Below, one piece after another: positions 11,976 through 21,897 of a stretch of 64,000 nucleotides of DNA. The notes beneath the pieces were generated by a model, which saw only the letters and a program-made list of their open reading frames with translations, was not told the origin of the DNA and made no database searches. The DNA is from Microglena sp. YARC (taxonomy: Eukaryota; Chlorophyta; Chlorophyceae; Chlamydomonadales; Chlamydomonadaceae). Numbering within the stretch: position 1 is the first letter of the stretch; each line of letters begins with the position of its first letter. The stretch covers positions 174,751,492 to 174,815,491 of the forward strand of contig CM039462.1 in NCBI GenBank assembly GCA_022414725.1, given 5' to 3'. The position numbers and the translations under genes are program-made.

Positions 11976-13265
11976 TTACAGGTACCATGGGTCATCAGGG
12001 AGGTCATTGTCCGGGTGATCAAACTCTGATGGCTGATACAGGCTTGTGGTGTAGAGGCCGCTGTCTGATGAGACGGGGCACTTCAGGCCAATGGTGTGGC
12101 ACATCATGCCATCTCCATGCTGGTAGGGCAGTTCAATCTGTGCAGTACAAGAGTCAGTGTGGATTTGTATGTCATCATCATAAGCGCAGATGGCAGGGGC
12201 ACTGATGAGGTTGAAGGAGTTAGACACGGGCACAAGGAGGACATCTAGGAGTGTCACCACAAGTCCTATACCTTGGAGTACTGCTGTGCCAGAGTAGGAG
12301 CATGTAACTGGTGCTGTGGAGCCTGGTGGGATGATTGATACGGGCGGGTTGAGGGGTGTTACCCTAATGAGGCAATCAGCATTTGAGGTCATGTGATAGA
12401 TGGTGTCTGTAGTCAAACACCAGTGACCATGGAAACAAGTAGATAGGTCACTGGGGGAGGTCTCATGAGTGGAGGGGTACTTTCCTAGCTCAGAGTCAGT
12501 GGTATCAGATTTCTCACCATTGGTATCTTCGTCTCCAGAGTTGTCTCCAGAGCTGTCTGGTGGAGATTCCATAACGGGGGTCTTCATGCAGGGGTTTGGG
12601 CAGGCTGGATCTAGGTGCCCATATCCTTGACACATTGTACAGACTGTGTCTGAAGGGGCCACTGGGGTGGATGAGAAGCACTGCTTCCCATAGTGTCCTC
12701 TGCCATTGCAGTTGACACAGACCTCGGTCAGTTTGTCATCGTGCACCTTAAGGGACGGGCTGCTCGGTCTCTGGCAGCTAGTGCACTGGCCTTCATGATG
12801 CTTGGATCCACCACAGTTTGCACAGTTGTGGATAGTTGATGCATAAGGCGAGAGGTTTGCACAGTAAAAGGCGGTATGTCCGAATCCTGTGCATATGGTG
12901 CACTGGGAAGAACCGGGTGGCCACATACCTTGCTGAGGGTTATGGCGTCTGTGAGAGGGTAGTGCTTGGTCGTCAAGTTGGACGTTGATACCAAGTGCAC
13001 TGAGCATTGGGATGGCCCTGCTCACCAGATCCATGGCTACTGCTGCATCCTGGAAGGCTCGGATATCGGATGGCTCCCCGTCCGAGGTTGGCGAGGGTGG
13101 TGCAGTAGACTCGTCGTCGGCAGACGAGGATGTAGGTGGCTGGTGAACAGGGGTAGGAGGAGCGATGGCAGCATCCTGGGCAGAGGCTGGGTAGTCGCAG
13201 GGAGGTTTTGTTAGTGGAGTGTATGAGTCGTAGTAGGGGTTTACGCCTTTCGGAATGGACGGCAT
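11976..13265 (-). CDS. Element A Gag central part: four CCHC zinc knuckles and protease-like segment
   Basis: The 429-codon frame has four CX2CX4HX4C zinc knuckles: CTICTGFGHTAFYC, CANCGGSKHHEGQC, CVNCNGRGHYGKQC and CTMCQGYGHLDPAC. These are nucleocapsid-type RNA-binding motifs. An acidic spacer follows. Next comes a segment resembling Copia-type proteases: TTDTIYHMTSNADCL at the position of the usual DSGAxxHMT, then VVTLLDVLLVPVSNSFNLIS, which resembles the usual LxDVLYVPxxxxNLLS. The catalytic DSG/DTG is replaced by TTD, so protease activity is doubtful. The frame runs on upstream to 13589 across one in-frame TAA. It carries no polymerase. Confidence 0.7.
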   Translation of the reverse strand: MPSIPKGVNPYYDSYTPLTKPPCDYPASAQDAAIAPPTPVHQPPTSSSADDESTAPPSPTSDGEPSDIRAFQDAAVAMDLVSRAIPMLSALGINVQLDDQALPSHRRHNPQQGMWPPGSSQCTICTGFGHTAFYCANLSPYASTIHNCANCGGSKHHEGQCTSCQRPSSPSLKVHDDKLTEVCVNCNGRGHYGKQCFSSTPVAPSDTVCTMCQGYGHLDPACPNPCMKTPVMESPPDSSGDNSGDEDTNGEKSDTTDSELGKYPSTHETSPSDLSTCFHGHWCLTTDTIYHMTSNADCLIRVTPLNPPVSIIPPGSTAPVTCSYSGTAVLQGIGLVVTLLDVLLVPVSNSFNLISAPAICAYDDDIQIHTDSCTAQIELPYQHGDGMMCHTIGLKCPVSSDSGLYTTSLYQPSEFDHPDNDLPDDPWYL

Positions 13266-13340
13266 TAAGTAAAATCCCTGGCCCCAATCCTGCCGAATGT
13301 AGCGCAGAGCTCTGGCTGCGTTGTTGGTACGCGCGTCTAT

Positions 13341-13589
13341 TTAAGCAGATAGGGCTGGGGGACAGTTATCCAGAATGTGGTTCATAGCCATGTAGTTGGA
13401 TACAGGTGTGATTCTGCTGTTCCTGGGGTAGTTATAGCCATCTGATGGTTCATCTATGGGCTGGTAGTCTAGATCAGCATCGAGTACTGAGAAAACTGAT
13501 GATCTGACGAGCAGGGGTGCGACAAGGTTCGTGTACCAGTCGACAAATATATCGGAACCACCCTTACCATCATTTGGCGCTTGGGACAT
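13341..13589 (-). CDS. Element A Gag N-terminal part
   Basis: The start is MSQAPNDGKGG at 13589. SVLDADLDYQPIDEPSDGYN and MAMNHILDNCPPALSA align with the Gag start of element B (SVLDGSCDNRPYGEPVNGMH and AFNHIIDCLSPRLADQ). It ends at TAA 13343-13341. The same frame continues as IDARTNNAARALRYIRQ, which aligns with element B's HTNNVGEALRYLRR. The stop falls where element B has Gln encoded by CAA, so it is most simply a C-to-T change. Confidence 0.6.
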   Translation of the reverse strand: MSQAPNDGKGGSDIFVDWYTNLVAPLLVRSSVFSVLDADLDYQPIDEPSDGYNYPRNSRITPVSNYMAMNHILDNCPPALSA

Positions 13590-14198
13590 GGCGATGGCTT
13601 GGGTTGAGGGTTGCGAGGGTGACGAACAAGATCAGGGGATAGGGGAATAGAAGAATTTGATATGCTGGATAGGGATAGGAAGAAGACGGGTATAGAGATC
13701 GGGCAGGAATGGGGGGGGGGGGGGGGGGGGGGGGCTTTGGGCAGGAGATTTGGCTTGCGGGGCCGGAGAGGTACGGTGACGGCGGGATTAGGGAGAAGGG
13801 AATTGATGGCGTGACGCAGTGGGGTGGTTGGTGTTCCGGGGGCAACGTACTGGCGTTCCAGGGGGGGGGTCTTGGGTAGACTCAGAGAGGGGATTGTTGC
13901 AGGGGCAACTTACTGGCGGTCCAGCGGGGTCTTGGGTAGACTCAGAGAGGGGTTTGTTGCGGGGGCAACGTACTGGCGGTCCAGCGGGGTCTTGGGAAGA
14001 CTGTTGGGGGCTGGTGGTCCAGCGGGGGGGGGCTAGCAATCAGAGAAGATTCTGCAACTGAGATCCTTTTCCTTCGGTTGTTGCGACGGCAACTGTGGAA
14101 GGCACTGCAGGTGCGCGGGAGCTCGGGATCTACGGACAGGGTAACAGGCGTGGAAGACTGTTGCAGTGGAACACGGGACGGCGTGGTGAGCGATAACC
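13590..14198 (-). other. 5' leader of element A
   Basis: Non-coding between the 5' LTR and the Gag start. It contains a run of about 24 G near 13711 and three direct repeats of a unit of about 60 bp (GGTCTTGGGTAGACTCAGAG, 13868-14000) on the + strand. Element B has a similar leader with a G-run near 61350. Confidence 0.5.
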
Positions 14199-14444
14199 TT
14201 TAGCTTCCGGAGTATTATCTTGTGAGGACTGACACAGGGAGTGGCGAAGGTGCTACGTTTACAATCGTGATAGCATGCCAGGCGGCAAGCTAGGTATAAG
14301 AAGGGAAAGGGCGACAGTACCTCAGGGTACTGCCGCCGGTAGGTGCCGGCCCTAACGGGTGGAGGCACTACTATGGAAGCTTCCAGGCGGAAGGCCTGGT
14401 GCCCCAAGACACTCTAGCTGAGCCGGGAGAACCGGTCAATAACA
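14199..14444 (-). repeat. 5' LTR of element A
   Basis: 246 bp, matching 9541-9786. On the minus strand it starts TGTTATTGACC at 14444 and ends at 14199. It is followed on the + strand by the target duplication CCACT and the resumed LINE. Confidence 0.88.
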
Positions 14445-14449
14445 CCACT

Positions 14450-15838
14450 CAATGCTTACGAATAATTTCACAATGTGTCAGAGCAGCTATTAAATACCCG
14501 ATGATAGTAGCCCCCTTCTCACTAACCGACATTCATGTCATTGACAGAGCAGTATTAAAAACAGTTAAACTCTGTTGCTCCCTTCCTAGATCTTTTCCGA
14601 CAAGAGCACTCCACCTCCCCAAAACAGAGGCAGGACTAGGGGTGCCCTCTCTACTCACTGAATACACCCAGATTACTGCAACAGCCCTCACCCAGTCCAT
14701 GAACGACCAAGGTCACCTGGGAATCCTCACCATGGCTCTTCTTAACAAATCTACCTCCACCATGACCACTCTAGATCCTCTCTCTCTCTCCCGCAAGCAA
14801 CTTAAATATATGTCCCTAGCCCGCCAGCTGGAAATTATTAAAAAATCTGACATAATAATTTCTTGGAATGACACAGAACTTCTTGACAAACTTAACATAC
14901 ACTCTCTCCCTCTCCCCCCACAGGCAATTCCTGTCTCACTCATGACTCCATTTCATGACCTGGACATTTACTCATACCATGACCTGGTCACCCCTATGGG
15001 AACCCATCTTATCAGCACTACAGATCTCTCCCTTATCACCTTACACAAAATTACTAAACACCACAAACGATCTCTGAACCGCCTCACCGCTCACCTCTCT
15101 TCCCTCCAAACCGTCGGTCCTCCAATACACTCTGACCCACTTCCTCTCTCTCACCGACAACTTGCGCCTGGTTACGCAATTGCGCAGAACACAACGGACA
15201 ACGTTAAATCTCCTGCTCCTAACGAACCCTCTACTCCACTCACCCAGCGCTACCAACCTCACGCCACCGTTACTGATTCAGACTACGAGGCGGATCCCAC
15301 TGGGGACCTGGAAGGAAACCAATGGTGGGCGTGGCCCACGCAGATCGCAGGCAGCCACGCGCACCAAGCATGGGGCTGCCCCAGCAGTGATGCCACCTGG
15401 TCAGCACGCCACTACTTGTGCAAATCTTGGATTCGACACTCCTCCACTTCTAAATTTTACCGCGCATATAAAATAACTCCCACTTCACATCCTGACAGGA
15501 TCCGCGAGGCCATGACATTTCCCGACAGCAGCGCACCTGCACCACCGGCGCGCCTGCTCCACCTTACCTACGGATCCCAGTACAAAGCCCTGCACATTAC
15601 GAGCTGGCGGGGCAAGCGCTCTTACAACGACGACAAACTTGCCCCCACTACCGTTGTCCACGTCCAATGGGCCCCAACAATTATGCACAACGACCATATC
15701 AACTCCTACACACACATGGGATACAGCATCCACCACAGCACACCTCTTACCTCCACTACCTCCACCATATATTGGAAACCTCAATCTCACCATGCGGCTC
15801 ATCTTGCTGAACTGGTGGGACAACCAGCATATGCCTAA
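14450..15838 (+). pseudogene. LINE post-RT linker, first part
   Basis: The frame (opened in the LTR at 14399) reads through the LINE as CLRIISQCVRAAIKYPM, PKTEAGLGVPSLLTEYTQI and RQLEIIKKSDIIISW. This resembles the helical stretch after reverse transcriptase in RNase-H-bearing LINEs (GLGVPSL is typical). It ends at TAA 15836-15838, but the same frame stays open to 16519 with coherent protein, so this stop may be a point mutation. Confidence 0.65.
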
Positions 15839-16522
15839 TTAACCCACACTTTTAAAACCACTCCCCCAACAACCACACACCTCAACCCCAGGAAGGACAT
15901 CCACCTCACCAACCTCCAGCAACAAGGCCAATGGGCCACCTCTCCAGGATTTAATGCTGACAACCATAACCTTGTTCACAAACTTTTGAAAATTGACACA
16001 CACGACAGGCACCCAGACTGGGACATTCAACCACCCTCAGCCTACACTATACAAACAGGCCTCCTCACTACTCTGGATGGCCAATCCACACACACACACA
16101 CCAACGCCTCATATCTTTATAACCCCACTGGTCACTGTCTTGGGCACATACCCAACGACAGACTCACCTCTCTTAAACAAAACTATGACCATTTTAAAAA
16201 CCACCACCCTACCAAATGGAACCAACTGACTCAAGGAGGAACATACCACACTGACTTAGCTTCCCTCTTCACCAGATACAGAGCTGCCCCTGCCGCCACC
16301 AACATTCTTTCTCCTTTTCTCTACCAAGCAGCAGCTGCTCTGGGCATTACTCACCATCGTACTTCTAACCCCCTTAGCTACGACCAAAGCCTCACCAGCT
16401 TCTCTTCTACCAGCCCTGCTGACCAGCTCTTTGGCTCCAACCAAGACCCCTTTCTTACCACCTGGACTGGGGCTCACTGGTGGACGTTCCCAACTCCACC
16501 ACACAAGCACACCAAGCTCTAA
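15839..16522 (+). pseudogene. LINE linker, second part
   Basis: It is in frame with the preceding part across a TAA. It reads LQQQGQWATSPGFNADNHN, then DTHDRHPDWDIQPPSAYTI and LFTRYRAAPAATNILSPF. No domain was recognised. It is present in both units. A frameshift near 16470 leads into the RNase H frame. Confidence 0.5.
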
Positions 16523-17568
16523 GGTGGGCCCTAGCCAGTGCTGACCATGCTGAAAATACTCTCAGCCCTACCTGCACCCTGATGCTCCTCCCTGATGATC
16601 TTGCTGCCCCTTACAAAACTCTTCTCCATCACCCCTGGATTCACTATATTGACTCTAGACCACAGTCTGAATTTTATACTACCTCTGAAATTTGGCTTGG
16701 CAGCAAATCTCACACTCCACCCTCCACTCAAAAACTACATCTCATTCTTATATGCAACCCCCACAGCCAAGCTACTTACTTTCCTAAACTTCCAGATTTT
16801 ATTGACCAATGGACATACTACATGCAAAGCCTTTCCTCATCCTGGGATCCCTCTACTATCACACCACCTCCCACTCTTACCTTCTCTGACATTGTCATCA
16901 CCTACCCTCGGAAATTTAAATCTCTTGCCAAAAATCCTTGGCAAACTCCACTCCACCAACACCCTCCTTCCTCCCCTCTTACCATGACCCACCCTTGTCT
17001 TTACCTAGCTACCCCCTCCTCAGGCCTCCAGGTCTACACAGATGGCAGTCTAATAAAAGGTAAACCAGGGCATCCTAGCAAAATTGGTGCTGCAGTCTAT
17101 GTCCCGGCTGCAGGGCAAAGTTACACCATCAACCCTGGGGGAATAGGGGCCACCAAAACTAACAACCGGGCAGAACTGGTAGCCATCCACCAAGCCCTTC
17201 TCAACATTGATTATGACAAATGTCTTACCCTCCATGCAGACAGCCTCTGCTCTCTTCAACTTATAAAAAAAATGATTCACGACCCTACCACTACAACCCG
17301 TTCTATTCATACTGAATTACTGCAATCAATTCAAAAACACCTCATTCAACGCATCCTGCATGGCTCACACACCACTCTTTGCAAAGTCCGTTCCCACACA
17401 GGTATCCTTGGAAATGACAGAGCAGACACTCTGGCACGCAAAGCAGCTGAGCACCCCACCTTAAACAATTTTACTGACACCACTGGGGAAATCCCCCGCC
17501 ACAATGTTTACTGGCCCACAGTTCAACCTCCTCGCACACCCATGGGAGATATTCCCCACGAATTTTAG
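16480..17568 (+). pseudogene. LINE RNase H
   Basis: This domain removes RNA from RNA-DNA hybrids. The 362-codon frame contains the type I RNase H motifs in order: VYTDGSLIKG (first Asp, about 17032), NNRAELVAIHQALL (Glu), TLHADSLCSLQLI (Asp) and KVRSHTGILGNDRADTLARK (His and last Asp). All four acidic residues are present, so the fold looks active. About 180 residues before it (WALASADHAENTL onward) are linker. A frameshift near 17560 separates it from the zinc motif. Confidence 0.85.
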
Positions 17569-17570
17569 CA

Positions 17571-18054
17571 CCTAACCTTACACAAGGTATCACCTCTAAC
17601 CTGCCCACTAGCTGCCACCTTGGCCAACACCCTCTTAAAGGGATCTATGCAACCACCTGGGCTGATAACACTCCCCACCAACTTCCTCAAGCAAGTAACA
17701 AATTCTGGACCTCAACCCTTATCCAACATAAAACTAAATTCCACATCCTTAAAGCCCGCTGGGGTAGACTATGGAACCGTAAACTTGCATTCCGCTGGAA
17801 ACTCCCTTATATTACCAGCACTCACCCCCCCACGAACTCCCTATGCCCCATTTGCCACACCTGTGAGGACGGAGCGGGCCACATCCTGGCGGGCTGCACA
17901 CACCGGACTTTCAAGGGGCTCTATATCAAAAGACATGACGCCGCAGTGCGACTCATCCACAAGGCCATTTGCACCGGCGCCCTGGGATCCCGCAGAATGA
18001 TCATGGACGCTGGCAAGGAAGAGGACCTCCCCAGGGGGGGTCCTGGGCAAACGT
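17571..18054 (+). pseudogene. LINE zinc motif region
   Basis: In the third frame it reads HLGQHPLKGIYATTWADN, then WGRLWNRKLAFRWKLPY, then CPICHTCEDGAGHILAGCTH, a Cys-His zinc motif (CxxC...HxxxxC) of the kind found before the C-terminal endonuclease in LINEs. HDAAVRLIHKAI follows, as in RLE-type LINEs. The region crosses frameshifts. Confidence 0.65.
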
Positions 18055-18486
18055 CTCCCTGACTGGTTACGCCCCTCCACTATTACTGTAGCGGACTGGA
18101 AGAGAATGAGACCTGATCTTGCCGTCCTACCTGACATAGACTCCCCTACCTGTATGTCTGATAAAGAACTCTGGGTTCTTGAGCTTGGATACTGCTCTGA
18201 TACCAACCATGCTACTAAGTTTATCACTAAACACGCCCAGCATGTTGAATTAGTAAATGGCCTCGGATCGGCTGGATACCTTGTTCATTATGAAGTTATC
18301 ACCGTTGGAACAACTGGTACTATTCCTACCTCTTTTTTGACTTCTATGACCACTCTTGGACTCCAGAGAACCTGTGCCCTCAAACTGGCAGACACAGTCC
18401 ACTCTCACACCATTACTAGCTTTCAGAGTATTTTACAGTGCAGACGCTTTATGGAAGCACACCCCGGGTCGATACCCGGGGACTAG
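18055..18486 (+). pseudogene. LINE restriction-like endonuclease (RLE)
   Basis: The frame reads DWLRPSTITVADWKRM, RPDLAVLPDIDSP, KELWVLELGYCSD, HATKFITKHAQHVELVNGLG and VITVGTTGTIP. The RPD...(spacer)...ELG pattern followed by a KHxQHxEL-type stretch fits the PD-(D/E)xK endonuclease at the C-terminus of R2/Dualen-type LINEs, which nicks target DNA. The ORF stops at 18486. Together with the upstream AP-endonuclease this gives two endonucleases in one element. The identification is by motif only. Confidence 0.65.
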
Positions 18487-18728
18487 CACACAGACCGTCC
18501 CCCCTCTCAGGTTTTGTCTTACCAGCTGTATTGTGCCGGTGCTTCCCAACCGGGGTGAAAAACCCCCGTATTAAGCTGCAGTGGTATGATGTAGTTGGTA
18601 ATTCTTTTTACTGAGATGGTCCTACGGTGACTATAGCTAGCTCCGGCTTACGCTATGGTGTCCATAACTTCACGTCCTGTGAGTAACGGTTCTACACGGA
18701 TGTAACAATTTCAATTTCAATTTCAATA
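18487..18728 (+). other. LINE 3' UTR and tail
   Basis: Contains a CCGGGTCGATACCCGG palindrome at its start (18464-18480), a second inverted repeat CCAACCGGGGTGAAAAACCCC, and a terminal ATTTCAATTTCAATTTCAAT. The hairpins may be recognised by the reverse transcriptase. It matches 5036-5276. Confidence 0.6.
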
Positions 18729-19199
18729 CTGAAGGCGCGTACGGTAGTTCAGTACAACTTTTCTTCTTGCAGTAGTTCAGTACAAATTGTCTTCTTCCCG
18801 TTCTCGTCATCAGAGGTCCAAGTGTCCAACGATGGGTGGATTACGAGTGTCTAATTGCAGGTGCGAAAATTCCGGAAACTGGTCAACACAAAATAAGCCC
18901 ACACCACAACTTCCGGGGGGGACTTCCCACTATCCTCTATCCTCTCTATATCAACAAACCGTTATACGGTGTATAGAGAGAGAGGTAAAGAAAGCACATA
19001 ATTTTGGTTATTAGTTTAGTACAATACTAGGTAGGTGCGTCAGAAATATAAGATGACAAGATGGATACCTCACAAAATCGTTTACTCATACACAGCGTAT
19101 TGATAAAGGTTGGGGTCATCTAACCAAGTCCATGTTGACGATAGGTGTGCTTCAAGCCACATATTGGAGTAGTACGACTCATAGCCAGCGTACTACTAA
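18729..19199. other. LINE 3' flank, no gene seen
   Basis: Duplicate of 5277-5757. Repeats GTAGTTCAGTACAA twice and has a TATAGAGAG hairpin at about 18935-18985. No coding potential was recognised. Confidence 0.5.
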
Positions 19200-19750
19200 G
19201 AGGGCGTTTACACGAGCAGGTTATCTCGGCCAGTTACGGTTAAGATGTACAGTTAACTAACTACGAAGCGTTTACACGACACTTTTCGCGTCAGTTATCT
19301 CGCCCAGTTAACCATTTTCGCGATAACCATAACTCCCCCCCCCCCCCCTAGTTATGGGTTAAAGGTTAAGGTTAGTGGTTCGTTAAGTTCGTTTGGCTTC
19401 CGAGCTGTGAGATGTATCGGCTACGCTAGCTCCAGTTCAGTTCGTCAATTTCTGCAGATTCGAATTTTCTAGAGCAGCAAGCAAGAAGGCATTGGCCGAG
19501 CAGAAGTTGATGATCAGCTGCCAGATCTCACCCAGCAATCTCGATCGACGGGTCGCTGCGGAGCCTTGAAGTCGCTTGCTTCACAGCACGGTTCGTGCTG
19601 CGGAGCAAGGCCCGAAAATAGCTCGTCTGTCACCAAAAATTCAAAAATCACGAGGCTATCCAGAAGTACACGACCAACCTGACCGAACGCAAACTGCGAG
19701 CGCAAATGCACGTGTAAACAGAAACTGGTTAGAGGGCGTTTACACGAGCA

Positions 19751-21082
19751 TTCACTACATCATATCCCAGAACCCCTCTCACCACTATATTGCAGGGGGA
19801 GACTGGAATGCAGCTTACTACCTCACTGATAGAAGCAACACAGTCCAGCACCTGGAGGACCAGCCTCACTATCAGCATCTTAATAAACACCCAATTCACA
19901 TTCAACCATCACCACGCCCCCATACTTACTCAGATGACACTTCCTACAGCAGCAGGATAGATGACATCATTCTCATCAACCCCCCACCTGCAACCACGGT
20001 GACAGACCACACACCAAATGGGAGACACACTTGACCACTTGACCCTGGAACAACAAATTACCTCCTCTCTCTTTCCTCCTCCCAACCTGGACACACCACC
20101 TCACAATCCAACACCCCAACTGCAACTTCCTCTCAAACAACAGGACATGGCCAAAGCTAAAGAGGCCATTTCAAATCAATTTCTCCATCAATTTCAGCAC
20201 AGCCACATCAACATAAATAAAGCCTGGACTATAGCACAAACTTTACTGGGAGAAGATAAAACATCTGCACACATTCAATCTATTAGACAAGAACTCACAG
20301 CCACCATGCCAGAAAACCTTAACAGCATGGCAGATCATCTCATGATCACTCTTCACCAAGCTCTCTCCATCATGACTGACACCTGCCCCACTAAGCCTAG
20401 CACACCAGGCACTTTCTTGCCCAGGCAAACTGCTAAAACTTACAGACGTCTTAACTACCATATTAAACACATTAAAGCACTTCGAACAGCCTCCAATCAC
20501 CTTGACCAACAACAATACATGGAGCTTAGAAGCACACCTCACACGGCAGGCACATACTCACCTACCACTAAAATTAAAATACAACAACACCTACAAAACT
20601 CACTCCTCCCTGACTACTGCCTCTCTCTAACTGCTGATATGAAACAAAGTATTACAGAACTACGTAACATGCAGGCTGCACTCAAAGAGGAGAGAGCAAC
20701 CGCCTCCATCAAGAAATTCCGCCGCCGCCTCAGCACACAGGCACGACAAACTCACAGGTATATTTTCTCTCCTGAAAATTACACACATACACCCACTGCT
20801 CTACTGTACACATCCTCAAACACACTTAGCACCAGCACCCAGGGTCTCCTGGAAGTTATGACTAAACACATGGGTAAACTTATGTCACCTCCCACACCAC
20901 CCATCTCAGATGACTATACACGACATGCCACCCCCCCACCATGGGAAACACACACGGATAAATATCACCTTGAACCCCCAGCCAACTCCATACAAAACAC
21001 TGCCTCCCCTTACACCTATCTCTCCTCCTCAACCACCTATGATGACTGTATTAGGAAACTCTCCACCAACAAAGCCACAGGC
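19751..21082 (+). pseudogene. LINE fragment, right unit (endonuclease to RT start)
   Basis: Nearly identical to 6321-7653. The frame 20018-21235 runs through the LINE part without the one-base insertion seen near 7036, so it shows the better sequence of the pre-RT region. Identity to the LINE stops after AAAGCCACAGGC at 21082, inside the first RT motif (KATGPDG). The sequence to the right is unrelated. Confidence 0.8.
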
Positions 21083-21231
21083 ATCCAACTTGAAATTGGC
21101 TCCCAATTACTCGCAACTCGGGGCGTGTTGACAGATCTCGGGGAGAATCTGCGAAGATGCTCGCTGCTGTATCACTTTTGTGATTTTGTCCACCGCCCTC
21201 CCTCGAAATTGTCCACCGCCCTCCCCCCAAA

Positions 21232-21310
21232 ATAGTTGAACTGTTGAGCAATCCCGAACAGGGGGGGGGGGGGGGGGTGTTCGGGATTGCTCAACAGTTG
21301 AACTGTTGAG
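21232..21310. repeat. Perfect inverted repeat around a G-run
   Basis: About 27-bp arms (AGTTGAACTGTTGAGCAATC and on to GAACA) pair exactly with the inverse copy, separated by about 17 G. It would form a strong hairpin or cruciform. It lies inside the inner TIR element. Confidence 0.7.
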
Positions 21311-21605
21311 GGGGGAGGGCGACGGACAAACCCTGACATGGCTGCCCACCTGGCGTGCCACATCGGCGAAAAGTTGAACTGTTGAAGTTGAACTGTGCCC
21401 ACTGGAAACACTCGTGCCACGCTGGCGCCCACAGTTGAACTATTTGGTCCACTGGAAACACGCCCTTAACTGGCCGAGATAACCGGCTCGTATAAACGCC
21501 CTCTTAATTTTGCGTTCGTTGAGGGTTCGGGCATACGTGGCGCTAACTATTTGGTTATCTCGCCAACTTAACTGGCCTAGATAACCGGCTCGTGTAAACG
21601 CCCTC

Positions 21606-21897
21606 TAAGCGTGCGCGGCCGCGTGAGTGAGAGTCATGGGGTGGATTGACTGGATTGAACCCTGGGGTTTTAATTGTGTGACAGCCAATGACCTAGTCGG
21701 TAATCGCTATGGTAGCTGCCAGCTACGTGCGCGTGTCTTCGTGTCACACCCGAATCGTGGTGTAACATGGAGGAAACTGCAATCGATTTCTTTAGAGGGG
21801 GGGGGGGGGGGGGGGGGGGGGCACAAGGTTGGTTGCGGGAAGACAAGGTTGCGGGGAGGGACTTGGAAGATTTGGGGGAGATGAATGGAGGGACTTA
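21606..21897. other. Intergenic, no gene seen
   Basis: No supported coding region. It contains a run of about 22 G at 21799-21820. Confidence 0.4.

Larger units (their letters stand above)
9541..14444 (-). mobile_element. LTR retrotransposon A, Gag-only, nested in the LINE
   Basis: It has two 246-bp LTRs (9541-9786 and 14199-14444), a perfect 5-bp target duplication CCACT (9536-9540 and 14445-14449), and on the minus strand a G-rich polypurine tract directly before the 3' LTR. The minus-strand LTR starts TGTTATTGACC and ends AGCTAAA. The inside encodes Gag with zinc knuckles and a protease-like segment but no integrase, reverse transcriptase or RNase H, so it is non-autonomous. The second family member at 58369-61917 shares its layout and Gag homology. 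Confidence 0.88.
6320..18728 (+). mobile_element. LINE retrotransposon with two endonucleases (Dualen/RandI-like), 5'-truncated, with nested insertions
   Basis: The domain order is AP-endonuclease C-terminal half, reverse transcriptase, linker, RNase H, CCHC-like zinc motif and restriction-like endonuclease, then a 3' UTR ending in a TTTCAA repeat. Having both endonuclease types in one element is the hallmark of the Dualen/RandI group described from Chlamydomonas; the placement here rests on motifs only. The element is broken by frameshifts, by a hAT-like insertion at 8570-9378 and by LTR element A at 9541-14444. Removing the LTR element restores the LINE across the CCACT duplication. The 5' end starts inside the endonuclease domain, as expected of target-primed reverse transcription. 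No clear LINE target duplication was found. Confidence 0.8.
19732..21503. mobile_element. Inner TIR element carrying a LINE fragment (TTA duplication)
   Basis: Starts GAGGGCGTTTACACGAGC at 19732 after TTA and ends CGGCTCGTATAAACGCCCTC at 21503 before TTA. Between the ends lies the 5'-truncated LINE (19751-21082), cut inside the RT domain, then about 420 bp of unrelated sequence. It may be a TIR element that captured a LINE piece. Because the left junction is identical in the middle unit (6302), duplication or misassembly is also possible. Confidence 0.5.
19200..21605. mobile_element. Outer TIR element (PIF/Harbinger-like, TAA duplication)
   Basis: Starts GAGGGCGTTTACACGAGC at 19200 preceded by TAA, and ends with the inverse GCTCGTGTAAACGCCCTC at 21605 followed by TAA. 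A 3-bp TAA target duplication suits PIF/Harbinger elements. Subterminal GTTATCTCGSCCAGTTA modules occur in both halves. It is interrupted by the inner element at 19732-21503. No transposase was seen, so it is non-autonomous. Confidence 0.65.

Noticed and set aside
11007..15838. Reassigned stop codon (TAA = Gln) as the genetic code of this organism
   Set aside because: About 1,000 codons of PDE-gene exons are open without needing TAA or TAG, so mutation or readthrough in the transposons is simpler.
17566..17568. In-frame TAG between RNase H and the following frame as a readthrough site
   Set aside because: The real continuation (HLGQHPLKGIYATTW, zinc motif) is in another frame, so this is a frameshift and not a readthrough stop.
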